DNA from: RHKX01 sp963784885 | GTDB taxonomy: Bacteria; Actinomycetota; Thermoleophilia; Solirubrobacterales; 70-9 | Assembly (NCBI GenBank): GCA_963784885.1 | Contig: CAWATA010000006.1 | Span: 325,669 to 389,668, forward strand | Length of the DNA: 64,000 nt | Direction of reading: 5' to 3' | Shown: positions 29,131 to 38,003 of the stretch, in pieces | Position numbering within the stretch: position 1 is the first letter of the stretch | How the letters are laid out: each line of letters starts with the position of its first letter | Notes under the pieces: generated by a model | The model's database searches: none | The model's input: the letters and a program-made list of their open reading frames with translations, nothing else | What the model was told of the DNA's origin: nothing | Position numbers and translations under genes: made by a program

Positions 29131-30498
29131 TCAGGCGATCGCGATCGCGAAGAGGTCGTTGACGTTGGTGTGCGTCGGCCCGGTGGTGACGGCATCCCCG
29201 AGGGCGTCGATCGCGGCACCGGACCGGTGAGAGGCGAGGGCGCTGGATACGTCGACGCAGGCGGCCGCGGACCGCTCCAGAGTCGTCCCGTCCGCGATCG
29301 CGCCGGCGCGAGCGGTCCCGCCGTCGGCCCCGTCGGTGTCGAGGAAGACACCGGCCACGGCGAGCCCCGCAATCGGACCTGCGACCGCGAGAGCCAGCTC
29401 CTGGTTGGGGCCGCCCTCGCCGAAGGTGTCCGCCGTCCCGATGGCGACCGTCGCCTCCCCCCCACATCCGATCAGCATCGCCGGACCGCGGCCCGCCCTC
29501 CCGGCGGCGGTCGCTCCGAGCGACCGCCCCAGCTCCTGGGCCTCCCCTTCGAGGTCCGTTCCCAGCAGGACCGGCTCGTAGCCGAGCCCGCGGGCCGACC
29601 GCGACATCGCCTCGCAAGCCGTCGCGCCGGTGACGAGCAGCGTCGTCTCGACATCGACGGCGGAGAGGTCCGGGGTGCCGGCGTCCGGGCTCTCGAGGAA
29701 GGCGATCACCGACGGTGCGACCGCCTCGAGCAGGTTCGCCTCACGCAGGACCTCCAGGGCCTCCGCGGGGGACGAGAGATCCTGAACGCTCGGGTCGGTG
29801 AGGACGTCGAGCCGATCGCCGGCGACATCGGAAACCGTGAGGTTGCGGACGGCGGCGGGCGCGGCCGCAAGCGCGAGTCGCCCGCCCTTGAAGGCCGAGA
29901 CCTGCTTGCGGACAGCGTTCACCTGCGCGATCGGAAGGCCGGCGGACAGGAGCTGCTCGTGCAGGCCGCGCTTCTCGGCCGGCGTCACCCGATCCGGCGG
30001 CAGGCTCGCCAGCGCCGAGCTCCCGCCCGTGAAGCAGGCGAGCAGGAGATCGTCGGAGCCGAGGCGCTCGGCGACGGCCAGCATCACCTCGGCGGCGTGA
30101 AAGCTCGCGTCGTCGGGCAGTGGGTGTCCGGCTTCGATCACAGCCACGCCGGGCGGGGCGCGAAAGGCCTCGCCCCGGCGAACCGCGACGACGCCGCCGT
30201 CGAGGCGGGAGCCGAGGACATCACTGAGGGCGACCGCGATCTTCAGCGAGGCCTTTCCGGCACCGAGGACGACGACGCGGCCGGAGGCCGGGAGCCGCCG
30301 CGCGGAGTCGCCGATCAACAGCTCGCCGTCAGCGACGGAGACGAGACGCCTCACGGCCGCATCCGGGTCGCAGGCCGCAAGCCCCGCCTCGGCGACGTCG
30401 ATCGCGGCGGAGCGAAGCTCTGACCGGCCGCGAGTCTCGAGTCGGTCGCGATCGAGGATCAGCGCACCGGAATGCTCATTGGCGCGAGACTGCTCCAC
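29131..30498 (-). CDS. Glycerate 2-kinase / hydroxypyruvate reductase family (DUF4147-MOFRL)
   Basis: Phosphorylates glycerate in the glyoxylate and serine pathways. From GTG 30498 it is 455 residues, the family length; an upstream GTG/ATG at 30555 would overlap the divergent aminotransferase. Motifs: VVLGAGKASLKIAVAL, GHPLPDDASFHAAEVML, CFTGGSSALASLPPD (glycine-rich, phosphate binding), LTVSDVAGDRLDVL and the C-terminal MOFRL part GPNQELALAVAGP and FLDTDGADGGT. It is divergent from an aminotransferase and may work with it to recycle a three-carbon acid; this is inference. Confidence 0.87.
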   Translation of the reverse strand: MEQSRANEHSGALILDRDRLETRGRSELRSAAIDVAEAGLAACDPDAAVRRLVSVADGELLIGDSARRLPASGRVVVLGAGKASLKIAVALSDVLGSRLDGGVVAVRRGEAFRAPPGVAVIEAGHPLPDDASFHAAEVMLAVAERLGSDDLLLACFTGGSSALASLPPDRVTPAEKRGLHEQLLSAGLPIAQVNAVRKQVSAFKGGRLALAAAPAAVRNLTVSDVAGDRLDVLTDPSVQDLSSPAEALEVLREANLLEAVAPSVIAFLESPDAGTPDLSAVDVETTLLVTGATACEAMSRSARGLGYEPVLLGTDLEGEAQELGRSLGATAAGRAGRGPAMLIGCGGEATVAIGTADTFGEGGPNQELALAVAGPIAGLAVAGVFLDTDGADGGTARAGAIADGTTLERSAAACVDVSSALASHRSGAAIDALGDAVTTGPTHTNVNDLFAIAIA

Positions 30499-30539
30499 AA
30501 TCGAAGCCGACGCTACAGGACCGGAGAGGAGTCGAAGGA

Positions 30540-31898
30540 ATGGCATCGACAGCAACTGAGGGGCTTGTCGAGGAGTTGCTCGAGCGGGAGCGGAGGCGGT
30601 TCGAAGAGGCCCACCCCAAGTCGCGCGAGGCTCATGAGCGGGCGGCAGCCGACCTGCTGTCGGGAGTGCCGATGAACTGGATGACGCGCTGGCCGGGCCG
30701 GTTCCCGATCTACGTGAGCGAGGCCCGGGGCTCGACGATCACCGACGTCGACGGGATCGAGTACGTCGACCTCTGCCTCGGTGACACCGGCGCGATGTGC
30801 GGCCACGCTCCCGCCCCGACCGTGGCGGCGATCGAACGACAGCTCGGGCGCGGGATCACCACCATGCTGCCGAGTGAGGATGCGGCGGCGGTCGGCGAGC
30901 TCATGGCCGAGCGGTTCGGCCTCCGTCACTGGCAGTTCACGGTCTCCGCGACCGACGCCAACCGGTTCCTGATCCGACTCTTCCGCCAGATCACAGGCCG
31001 GCCGAAGATCCTCATCCACAATCACTGCTATCACGGCACCGTCGATGAGACGGTCGCGACGCTCATGGGCGACGGCAGCATCGTGCCGCGCTGGGGAAGC
31101 GTCGGCCCGCCCGTCGATCCGGCGATGACGACGCGCATCGCCGAGATCAACGACCTCGATGCCCTCGAGCGCGAGCTCGCGAACGGAGACGTGGCATGCA
31201 TGCTGATCGAGCCGGCGCTGACGAACATCGGCATCGTCCTCCCCGACCCCGGATATCACGAAGAGGTCCGGAGGCTGACCCGCGAGTACGGGACGCTGCT
31301 GATCATCGACGAGACCCACACTCTGAGTTGCGGCCCCGGCGGCTACACGGGCGCCCACGGTCTCGAGCCCGATGCGATCAGCATGGGGAAACCGATCGCC
31401 GGCGGCATCCCGACGGGTGCCTACGGGCTCTCCGACGCCGTCGCCGAAGCGGTTCTCGCCTCGACGTTCTGGGAGGCGGCGGACGTCGGCGGCATCGGCG
31501 GCACCCTCGCCGGCAACGCGCTCCAACTCGCAGCCGTCCGGGCGACGCTCGGCGAAGTCCTGACGGCGGAGGCGTACGAGCGGATGATCGGGCTCGCGGA
31601 GAGATACGAGGCGGGCGTGAATGAAGCGATCGCCCGGAACGGGCTCGACTGGAGCGCGGTTCGCCTCGGGTGCCGCGTGGAATACATGTTCTCGCCCGCG
31701 CCGCCTCGGAACGGGGCCGAAGCCGATGCGGTGATCGGCGGGCCGCTCGACGAGCTGATGCACCTCTACATGCTCAACGAGGGGATCCTCTTCACCCCCT
31801 TCCACATGATGGCGCTGATGTGCCCGGCGACGACCGAGCAGCAGGTGGACGCCCACACCGCCGCCTTCGAGCGAATCGCATCGGAGCTGGCCGGGTAA
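30540..31898 (+). CDS. Class III PLP aminotransferase (glutamate-1-semialdehyde aminomutase-like)
   Basis: A 452-residue fold-type I PLP enzyme. It has SEARGSTITDVDGIEYVDLC, the cofactor-binding FTVSATDANRFLIRLFR, HNHCYHGTVDET, DETHTLSCGPGG with the Asp that holds the pyridine nitrogen, and the Schiff-base lysine in AISMGKPIAGGIPTGAYG. Start ATG 30540 follows GGAGAGGAG. The family includes aminomutases and omega-aminotransferases; several members act on beta-amino acids or serine-like substrates. It probably forms an operon with the AEC permease that starts 15 bases after it and is paired divergently with glycerate kinase. Confidence 0.85.
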   Translation: MASTATEGLVEELLERERRRFEEAHPKSREAHERAAADLLSGVPMNWMTRWPGRFPIYVSEARGSTITDVDGIEYVDLCLGDTGAMCGHAPAPTVAAIERQLGRGITTMLPSEDAAAVGELMAERFGLRHWQFTVSATDANRFLIRLFRQITGRPKILIHNHCYHGTVDETVATLMGDGSIVPRWGSVGPPVDPAMTTRIAEINDLDALERELANGDVACMLIEPALTNIGIVLPDPGYHEEVRRLTREYGTLLIIDETHTLSCGPGGYTGAHGLEPDAISMGKPIAGGIPTGAYGLSDAVAEAVLASTFWEAADVGGIGGTLAGNALQLAAVRATLGEVLTAEAYERMIGLAERYEAGVNEAIARNGLDWSAVRLGCRVEYMFSPAPPRNGAEADAVIGGPLDELMHLYMLNEGILFTPFHMMALMCPATTEQQVDAHTAAFERIASELAG

Positions 31899-31912
31899 GT
31901 CACCGGCATGCG

Positions 31913-32830
31913 TTGATCCTCATCATCGCCGCAATCGTCGTCGCCACCGCCGCCGGAATCGGGGCCGAGCGCCGCTGGCCCGACCGCGCCGGGCCCGACT
32001 CGCGGCGGGCGCTGCTGTGGATCCTCTATCTGGTCCTGCCGCCGGTGACGTTCTTCAACCTCGTCCACGTCTCCTTCGACGCCGACCTCGGGGGCGGGAT
32101 CGGCCTCGCCTGGATCGCGACCGCGGGGGCGGCCGGGGTCGCCTACCTGGCCGGTGCACGGCTGCTCGATCTGTCCCGTCCCCAGATCGGAGCCGTGATC
32201 GCTTGCACGCTCGTCGCCAACACCGCCTACCTCGGCTACCCGCTGACGATCGCCCTGTTCGGGAGCGATCAGCTCGGCGAGGCCGTCGCCTACGACGTCG
32301 CCGTGGGCGCCCCGGCGCTGCTGCTCGGGGCCTTCTCGGCCGGAGCGGCCTTCGGGACCAAGGCCGGCGAGGGCGCCCGGCAGCGGACCGGCGCCTTTTT
32401 CGCCCGCAACCTGCCGCTCTACGCGGCGATGCTCGCGCTCGTGGCGCCTGCCTCGCTCGCGCCGGACTTGCTCGTGGACATCTCCCGCGTCGTCGTCGTC
32501 GCGATCCTCCCGATCGGGTTCTTCGCCGTCGGGGCGGCGCTGATGGAGGACGCCGGCGCCGAGGGATTGCGGATGCCGCCGCCCGTGAGCCGCTCGACCG
32601 TGCTCGTGATCTGCACGAAGCTCCTCGTCCTCCCCCTCGCCCTCTACTTGTTGGCCCTACCGCTGATCGACCTCCCCGACACCTACCTGTTGATGGCGGT
32701 GATGCCGAGCGGACTGAACTCGATGATCGTCACCCACGCCTACGGGCTCGACCTCGCGACGACCGCCGAGGCGGTCACCTGGACGACGGCGATCGTGGTC
32801 GTCGTCGCGCTGATCGCAAGCCTCCTCTGA
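31913..32830 (+). CDS. AEC-family permease (auxin efflux carrier type)
   Basis: A membrane exporter or carrier of 305 residues with about ten TM helices. It has ALLWILYLVLPPVTFFNLV near the N-terminus, CTLVANTAYLGYPLTIALFG in the middle, and VMPSGLNSMIVTHAYGLD near the end; both asparagine-containing broken helices are family hallmarks. The TTG start at 31913 is preferred: no ATG or GTG is in frame near by, and it follows the aminotransferase stop closely. It may move the substrate or product of that enzyme. Confidence 0.8.
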   Translation: MILIIAAIVVATAAGIGAERRWPDRAGPDSRRALLWILYLVLPPVTFFNLVHVSFDADLGGGIGLAWIATAGAAGVAYLAGARLLDLSRPQIGAVIACTLVANTAYLGYPLTIALFGSDQLGEAVAYDVAVGAPALLLGAFSAGAAFGTKAGEGARQRTGAFFARNLPLYAAMLALVAPASLAPDLLVDISRVVVVAILPIGFFAVGAALMEDAGAEGLRMPPPVSRSTVLVICTKLLVLPLALYLLALPLIDLPDTYLLMAVMPSGLNSMIVTHAYGLDLATTAEAVTWTTAIVVVVALIASLL

Positions 32831-33271
32831 TCAGCCGCCGGGCTCGGCGTCCCGGCGCGGCCGCAACATGGCGGCGAGCAGTCCGAGCGGCGCGATCACC
32901 GTCAGCACGAGCAGGACCGCCTCGACGACGGCGTCGCCGGTCGAGATCCCGTCGAGGTTGAACAGGTGGTAGGCGGTGTGCGGGATCGAGAAGACCAGGA
33001 ACGAGACGAGCGCGACGAGCACGAGCCGCCGCTCGAGCCAGATCGCGGCCGCGGCGAGCACCACCGCGGTCGCGAGGAACAACGCCCCGACGTCGCGGAC
33101 CAGGTGCTCGTTGTAGGCCGGCAGCGCCTCGACCCAGCCGCGGCCCGCCGGGAAGTCCTCGTAGAACGAGCGCGGCGCCAGCAGCGCGTAGATGCCGTCG
33201 GTCGCCTGCACCGCCGCGAGCAGGCCGAGGACGAGCCTCGTGACCGCCCGGGGTGCTCCGAGCTCCGGCAT
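32831..33271 (-). CDS. Four-helix membrane protein, unknown
   Basis: A 146-residue protein with four hydrophobic helices (RLVLGLLAAVQATDGIYALL, VGALFLATAVVLAAAAI, LVLVALVSFLVFSIPHTAYH, AVLLVLTVIAPLGLLAAML). The conserved-looking loop FPAGRGWVEALPAYNEHLVR between helices 1 and 2 and the HTAYHLFNLD sequence after helix 3 suggest a small conserved actinobacterial membrane family. It ends directly against the stop of the AEC gene (convergent) and is followed on its own strand by nothing else. Function not recognised. Confidence 0.75.
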   Translation of the reverse strand: MPELGAPRAVTRLVLGLLAAVQATDGIYALLAPRSFYEDFPAGRGWVEALPAYNEHLVRDVGALFLATAVVLAAAAIWLERRLVLVALVSFLVFSIPHTAYHLFNLDGISTGDAVVEAVLLVLTVIAPLGLLAAMLRPRRDAEPGG

Positions 33272-33275
33272 CCGC

Positions 33276-34136
33276 TCAGTCGCGGCGCTTGCGCTTGCGC
33301 TTCTGCGGTCCGTCGCCGGACCCGATGGCGGGACCGGAATCTGCGTCGACCTCGGTCGCGGAGCCCTCGAAGTCCTCGGGCGCGGCGAGTTCGTCCTCCC
33401 GCGGCTCCGCGTCCCCCGGGCGACCCGGCGCCGGCCACGCGATCGCCTTGCCGGCGTCCCACGCGGGAGGCCTCGAGCCCGGCCACCAGGCGGCGATCAG
33501 CAGGGCGATGACGATCATGTAGGCGACGAGCATCAGGCTCCCGAACAGCAGCGTGCCGACGCCGAGCGCCATCGCGAGCGTCCCCCAGAATCGGGTCATC
33601 AGCCCGGCCCGCATCGCGTGCAGCGCCATGTAGACGGTGGTGAATGCGAGACCGAGCGAGCCCGCCAGGCCGAGGCCGGTGCGGAGCTGGGTCGGGAACT
33701 GGTCGTAGAAGACGTTCTCGGCGACGTCGTTGGAGTTGGTGTCGTAGTCGGCCGAGGGGTCGAGGAACGCGTCGGCGGCCGTCTTGAACGCGAAGTAGGT
33801 GACGACGAGGGAGAGCGCCAGCAGGATCGGGCTCGCGATCACGAGGCCGATCAGTCCCGGCCGCAGGGTCTCGCTGCGGGCGCGGATCGAGCGGAAGAGC
33901 GCGGTGAGCGCAGGGATGAACAGCAGGATCGCGGCGGCCTGCAGCAGGAACTGAATCAGCAGATCGCCCTTCACCGAATCGAAGGTCCGCAGCTGCTCCG
34001 CCTGGTCGGCGGCGTTGAAGTCTCCGGCGAACGCGACCATCGCCGCGACGAAGAGGAGCACGCCGATCAGGGTCGCGATCCCCGCCGTGCGACCACGGCG
34101 GCGCTCGTCCTCGATCTCCTGCTTGGTCAACTCCAC
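33276..34136 (-). CDS. Multi-pass membrane protein, unknown
   Basis: A 286-residue protein from GTG 34136, which has GAGGAG about ten bases before it. There are five hydrophobic helices: TAGIATLIGVLLFVAAMVA, FLLQAAAILLFIPALTAL, PGLIGLVIASPILLALSL, AGSLGLAFTTVYMALHA and TLLFGSLMLVAYMIVIAL. The C-terminal 70 residues are polar and acidic, then end in a run of Lys/Arg. It lies four bases upstream of the previous membrane protein on the same strand, so the pair is probably one unit. Function not recognised. Confidence 0.75.
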   Translation of the reverse strand: MELTKQEIEDERRRGRTAGIATLIGVLLFVAAMVAFAGDFNAADQAEQLRTFDSVKGDLLIQFLLQAAAILLFIPALTALFRSIRARSETLRPGLIGLVIASPILLALSLVVTYFAFKTAADAFLDPSADYDTNSNDVAENVFYDQFPTQLRTGLGLAGSLGLAFTTVYMALHAMRAGLMTRFWGTLAMALGVGTLLFGSLMLVAYMIVIALLIAAWWPGSRPPAWDAGKAIAWPAPGRPGDAEPREDELAAPEDFEGSATEVDADSGPAIGSGDGPQKRKRKRRD

Positions 34137-34217
34137 CTTGGCACGGCTCCTCGGGCTCGGGTTCCCGCGGGCGCGATCGCCGTGATGCGGGCTGTTCGTG
34201 GCGCGTATCTTAGGCCC

Positions 34218-34745
34218 GTGGCACATTTCGCCGTCAGCGCCGTTGGAAGGGACCGTCCCGGGATCGCCGCCGCGATCGCGGCCGGGCTGCTCGAGGTCGA
34301 GGGCAACATCGAGGATTCGCGGATGACTAACCTCGGCGGGCACTTCGCGGTGATGCTGCTCGTCTCGACTCCGGCGGCGGATCGCGACGCTGTCGCCGCC
34401 GCGCTCGCCCCGGTTCGGGCCGAGCTCGGGCTCGAGGCGCTGACGGTGGCGCCCGTCGCCGACGCCGCGGCGACCGCCTCACCCGACCACGTGATCACCG
34501 TCTACGGCGCCGACCACCCCGGGATCGTCCACGCGGTGACGAGCGGTCTCGCCGACAGCGGCGTCAACATCGCCGACCTGCAGACGCGCGTCGGCGGCGC
34601 CCCCGGCACGCCGATCTACATGATGATCCTCGAGGTCGAGCTCGACGGCCGGGATGCCGACGCGATCGCCGAGAAACTGCGGGGGATCGGCTCCCGCAGC
34701 GAGGTCGAGATCGAGATGCGGCCGCTCGAGGCCGAGGCCCTCTAG
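34218..34745 (+). CDS. Double ACT-domain protein (GcvR-like)
   Basis: A 175-residue cytoplasmic protein of two ACT domains in tandem, the architecture of GcvR-type glycine-cleavage regulators. Domain one starts VAHFAVSAVGRDRPGIAAAI, with the loop MTNLGGHFAVMLLVS; domain two has HVITVYGADHPGIVHAVTS and VNIADLQTRVGG. Both DRPG/DHPG loops suit small-ligand (amino acid) binding. GTG start at 34218. It lies directly before peptide deformylase. Regulation of metabolism is inferred. Confidence 0.85.
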   Translation: MAHFAVSAVGRDRPGIAAAIAAGLLEVEGNIEDSRMTNLGGHFAVMLLVSTPAADRDAVAAALAPVRAELGLEALTVAPVADAAATASPDHVITVYGADHPGIVHAVTSGLADSGVNIADLQTRVGGAPGTPIYMMILEVELDGRDADAIAEKLRGIGSRSEVEIEMRPLEAEAL

Positions 34746-34761
34746 GGCCGCCGCCTGCGCG

Positions 34762-35286
34762 ATGCCTCCGCGCGAGGTCCTGCTCTACCCCGACCGCCGC
34801 CTCAAGCAGGTGGCGACGCCCGCTCAGCCCGGCGAGGCGGATCGGATCGCGGCCGACCTCCTCGACACGATGGACTCGCTCGGCCACTGCGTCGGGCTCG
34901 CGGCCCCGCAGCTCGGTCATCTCGCCAGGGTCGTCGTCGTCGACGTCAGCGGCCACCCGAAGGCGCCGGAGAGCAACGGCCGCCTCGTCCTCGTCAACCC
35001 GCGGATCGTGGCCGCCACGGGCTCTGAGGTGGGCCGGGAGGGCTGCCTCTCGATCCCCGATCTGACCGCCAACGTCCGGCGGGCGACCGAGGTGAGCGTC
35101 GAGCACGCCGGCGGAAGGGTCGAATCGATCGGCTTCGAGGCGCGCTGCATCCAGCACGAGATCGATCACCTCGACGGCATCCTCTTCCTCGACCGGGTCG
35201 CCTCGCTCGTCGACGACGTCTTCCGGCGGAAGCGCTACGCGGGCTCCGAGGACTCGGGCGCCGGCAGCCCTCCGTCCTCTTCGTAG
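34762..35286 (+). CDS. def: Peptide deformylase
   Basis: Removes the formyl group from the N-terminal methionine of new proteins. The 174-residue protein has all three family motifs: GLAAPQLG (motif 1), EGCLSIP with the metal-ligand cysteine (motif 2) and QHEIDHLDG with both metal-ligand histidines and the catalytic Glu (motif 3). It begins 16 bases after the ACT-domain gene. The last 20 or so residues are Ser/Pro-rich and overlap a small gene on the other strand. Confidence 0.94.
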   Translation: MPPREVLLYPDRRLKQVATPAQPGEADRIAADLLDTMDSLGHCVGLAAPQLGHLARVVVVDVSGHPKAPESNGRLVLVNPRIVAATGSEVGREGCLSIPDLTANVRRATEVSVEHAGGRVESIGFEARCIQHEIDHLDGILFLDRVASLVDDVFRRKRYAGSEDSGAGSPPSSS

Positions 35287-35474
35287 CCCGGCTCGCCGGG
35301 CAGCGGGACCGGTCCGCCGGGACGGATCGGGTAGTACTCGTTGTCGATCGGCTCGACGATCCTGCTGATCCGCTCCCCGACGCCGAGGACGACGTCGAGA
35401 AACGGCGCGGCGAGCCCGATCAGCGCTTCGACGCGATCGCGGTTGGCGAGCTGTCCCGGGGTCATGTGGGCCAT
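35235..35474 (-). CDS. Small unknown protein (79 residues)
   Basis: Hydrophobic helix LIGLAAPFLDVVLGVGERIS in the first half, then a Pro/Gly-rich acidic tail with EPIDNEYYPIRPGGPV. A second methionine at residue 4 is an alternative start. It overlaps the last 52 bases of the deformylase gene on the other strand. It may be a genuine small conserved protein because codon use is good over the whole length, but function is unknown. Confidence 0.55.
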   Translation of the reverse strand: MAHMTPGQLANRDRVEALIGLAAPFLDVVLGVGERISRIVEPIDNEYYPIRPGGPVPLPGEPGYEEDGGLPAPESSEPA

Positions 35475-35534
35475 CGGAGCGATGCAAGTTAGCCCACGGG
35501 ACCCGTTGCCGGGTGCCGGAGCCGGCTCAATAGC

Positions 35535-36659
35535 ATGGCCGCCATGGAACCACGGACCGAGGGCGAGATCGTCATCTACGGCGCCAGCGGCTACACCGGC
35601 CGGCTGATCGCGGCGGAGCTCGCCGGGCGCGGCGCCCCGCTCGTGCTCGCCGGGCGCAACGGCGCCAAGCTCGAGGCGGTCGCCGCCGGCCTCGGAGCCG
35701 ACGCGGTGGTGAGAACCGCGGCGGTTCCGGTCGACGACCCCGGAGGCCTGCGCGAGCTGATCGGGCCCGCTGCCGTCGTCATCGGCTGCGCGGGGCCCTT
35801 CACCCTGCACGGCACACCGGTGATCGAGGCGGCCGCGCGGACCGGCACCAACTACCTCGACACGACCGGCGAGCAGCCCTTCATCCGCGACTCCTTCGAC
35901 CGCTGGGGCGAGCCTGCCGCCGCCTCGGGTGCGGCGCTCGTGAGCGGGTTCGGATTCGACTACGTGCCCGGCGACATGCTCGCCGCGCTGACCGCCGACA
36001 GGCTCGGTCACGTCGACGAGCTGACCCTCGCCTACAACGTCGAGGACCTCGGGACGACCCGCGGCACGACGCTGTCGGCGCTCGAGATGATCAAGGGCGG
36101 TGACGTCGAGTGGCGCGACCGGCGCTACCTGCCCGCCTCACGCCGGGCGGGCCGGGGGCGCTTCGGCTTCCCGGCCCCGATCGGCCTGCAGCGGGTCGGC
36201 CGCTATCCCTCCGGCGAGCAGATCACGGTCCCGCGCCACGTCGAGGTCGACACCGTGCGAACCGTGATCGGGCTGCGCGGGCTGATCGGAGCCGAGCTCG
36301 GGCCCGCGGCCGCCCCGCTGATGACGGCGAGCGGCTTCGCGATGGCGACGCCGTTGCGGGCGCTCGCGGCGAAGGTGGTCGAGCGGCTTCCCGAAGGGCC
36401 CTCCGAGAGCGACCGCGAGAAGGCCCGCTACACGATCGTCTGCGAGGCGCGTACCCCGGCCGGAACCCGGACCGGCGTCCTCCGCGGAAGCGACGTCTAC
36501 GGGATCACCGCGCGGATCATCGCCGAGGGCGCGACGCGGATGGCCGACCCCGGCTACGACCGCAGCGGCGCCCTGGCGCCGTCGCAGGCGTTCGAGCCCG
36601 CCGGGTTCCTCGCGGCGCTCGAGCCGTACGGGATCACGACCGAGATCGACCGGCGCTGA
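35535..36659 (+). CDS. Saccharopine dehydrogenase-like NAD(P)-binding protein (trans-acting enoyl reductase type)
   Basis: A 374-residue cytoplasmic oxidoreductase-like protein. The N-terminal Rossmann fold shows EIVIYGASGYTGRLIAAEL, LAGRN, CAGPFTLHGTPVIEAA and NYLDTTGEQPF. The C-terminal part has ITARIIAEGATRMADP. These match the SDR-like family that holds mycobacterial trans-acting enoyl reductases and saccharopine reductases. ATG 35535 or ATG 35544 may be used. Substrate is not clear from context. Confidence 0.82.
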   Translation: MAAMEPRTEGEIVIYGASGYTGRLIAAELAGRGAPLVLAGRNGAKLEAVAAGLGADAVVRTAAVPVDDPGGLRELIGPAAVVIGCAGPFTLHGTPVIEAAARTGTNYLDTTGEQPFIRDSFDRWGEPAAASGAALVSGFGFDYVPGDMLAALTADRLGHVDELTLAYNVEDLGTTRGTTLSALEMIKGGDVEWRDRRYLPASRRAGRGRFGFPAPIGLQRVGRYPSGEQITVPRHVEVDTVRTVIGLRGLIGAELGPAAAPLMTASGFAMATPLRALAAKVVERLPEGPSESDREKARYTIVCEARTPAGTRTGVLRGSDVYGITARIIAEGATRMADPGYDRSGALAPSQAFEPAGFLAALEPYGITTEIDRR

Positions 36660-36668
36660 GGAGACGCG

Positions 36669-37319
36669 GTGAAGGACGTCAACGAGCCTAAGAACGCCCA
36701 CTATCCCTGCCCGGCCTGCGGCGCGACGCTCTACGGCTGGACGGCCGCCCACGACCCGCTGCACCGGGGGCGCAAGGTCGTGCTCGACCGCTGCGAGAGC
36801 TGCGGGCTGGCGGTGACGAGGCGCCGCGAGCCGCCCGACGCCGAGGCGGAGATCCACGCGCTGATCGACACCAACGACGGCGGCATCGTCGAGATCGTGG
36901 CGCCGAACCGGCGCAGCTTTCAGGGAAGCCTCGGGGGCGGGCAGTGGGCGGGGCTCGAGCCGGAGCTCCACCGCCTGCACCTGACGCCGGACGCCTTGAA
37001 GCTGCTGCTGGCCGAGCAGGGCCTCGAGCTGAGCGATGTCGGCACGCCGTTTCGGAACCGCTCGTTCGCGTTGATGTGGCAGACCGTGGTCAACGCGTTC
37101 ACCTATCGCGACAACTTCGTGCGCAACGCACGCGCCGGCCGGATTCCGGAGCCCGAGACCGGACGCGAGCGCTTCCTCTACTGGCTCGACTGGACCGTCA
37201 CGGTCCTCGTTGCGGTTCCGGCGGCGATGTTCGCGCTGCCGCTCGAGCTGCTCGGCACGGCGTTCGCGCGCGGGGGCGTTCTGACCGCCACGGCTCGCAG
37301 CGCTGGAAACGCTCGCTGA
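36669..37319 (+). CDS. Zinc-ribbon protein resembling the C-terminal half of a methyltransferase
   Basis: A 216-residue protein. CPAC (residues 14-17) and CESC (42-45) form a likely zinc ribbon. A later stretch (LEPELHRLHLTPDALKLLL and the following GLELSDVG) resembles the closing part of class I SAM methyltransferases, but the glycine-rich SAM-binding core is absent. A hydrophobic helix near the C-terminus (WTVTVLVAVPAAMFALPLEL) suggests membrane attachment. GTG 36669 follows GAGGAG, nine bases after the previous gene. It may be a gene product reduced from a larger enzyme. Function unknown. Confidence 0.7.
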   Translation: MKDVNEPKNAHYPCPACGATLYGWTAAHDPLHRGRKVVLDRCESCGLAVTRRREPPDAEAEIHALIDTNDGGIVEIVAPNRRSFQGSLGGGQWAGLEPELHRLHLTPDALKLLLAEQGLELSDVGTPFRNRSFALMWQTVVNAFTYRDNFVRNARAGRIPEPETGRERFLYWLDWTVTVLVAVPAAMFALPLELLGTAFARGGVLTATARSAGNAR

Positions 37320-37370
37320 GGCGCCGGGGGACGGGTCCGCCTCAGCGGATGCGGCCGGACCGGAGCGCCT

Positions 37371-37649
37371 ATGCTGTCCTGCATGGAAGGTGGATTCGGA
37401 ATGTTCGGTGACCCCGAGGATCTCCAGGCCCGCCTGGGCGAGCTCGCCGAGTCGATGCAGGGCGCCCAGAAGGTCGCCTTCGCCGACCAGGCGATCCAGC
37501 TCGCGGTGACGATGACCGTCGCCGCGATCGGCCAGGTCGAGCTCAGCGGAACCTCCGACGAGCAGGCGACCCAGGTTCGCGACGTGATCCGGATGATCTT
37601 TCCCGAGGCGGTCACGCTCGTCTCGGAAGCCCGACAGGGCCTGAGTTAG
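37371..37649 (+). CDS. Small unknown protein (92 residues)
   Basis: Short, mostly helical, Ala/Gln/Glu-rich protein with GMFGDPEDLQARLGELAESM at the N-terminus and VTMTVAAIGQVELSGTSDEQ in the middle. ATG 37383 is an alternative start. It has no membrane segment or cysteines beyond one. Not recognised. Confidence 0.55.
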   Translation: MLSCMEGGFGMFGDPEDLQARLGELAESMQGAQKVAFADQAIQLAVTMTVAAIGQVELSGTSDEQATQVRDVIRMIFPEAVTLVSEARQGLS

Positions 37650-37700
37650 GGACCGCCACCCCGCGGCCGGGCGGGCAGGACCCGCCGCGCGAGACTTCCC

Positions 37701-37970
37701 CTAGGCGGCGAAACGGGCCGCCGAGCGGGCCTTTCGCTTTGCCGCCTCCTCGTCGCGGTCCTTCGGCGGCGCGTTGGTGACGAGGCCGTCGAGCAGCCGC
37801 TGGGTCGCCTCGGCGACCTCGGCGACCGCACGGTCGAAGACCTCGGTGTTGGCCTGCGAAGGCTTCGTCGATCCGCTGACCTTGCGGACGTACTGGAGGG
37901 CCGCGTCCTGCACCTCCTCGCTGCTCGCCGGGGGCTCGAAGTTGTGGAGTCGTCTGATGTTCCTGCACAT
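37701..37970 (-). CDS. DUF2277 family protein
   Basis: A small cytoplasmic protein of 89 residues with the very conserved family start MCRNIRRLHNFEPPAS, then QDAALQYVRKVSGSTKPS, VFDRAVAEVAEAT and NAPPKDRDEEAAK. Function is not known for the family; it is widespread in actinobacteria and other phyla. It stands alone between two convergent groups. Confidence 0.88.
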   Translation of the reverse strand: MCRNIRRLHNFEPPASSEEVQDAALQYVRKVSGSTKPSQANTEVFDRAVAEVAEATQRLLDGLVTNAPPKDRDEEAAKRKARSAARFAA

Positions 37971-38003
37971 GCCGCCGATGCTACGACGCCCGGCCGCTCG
38001 GCG

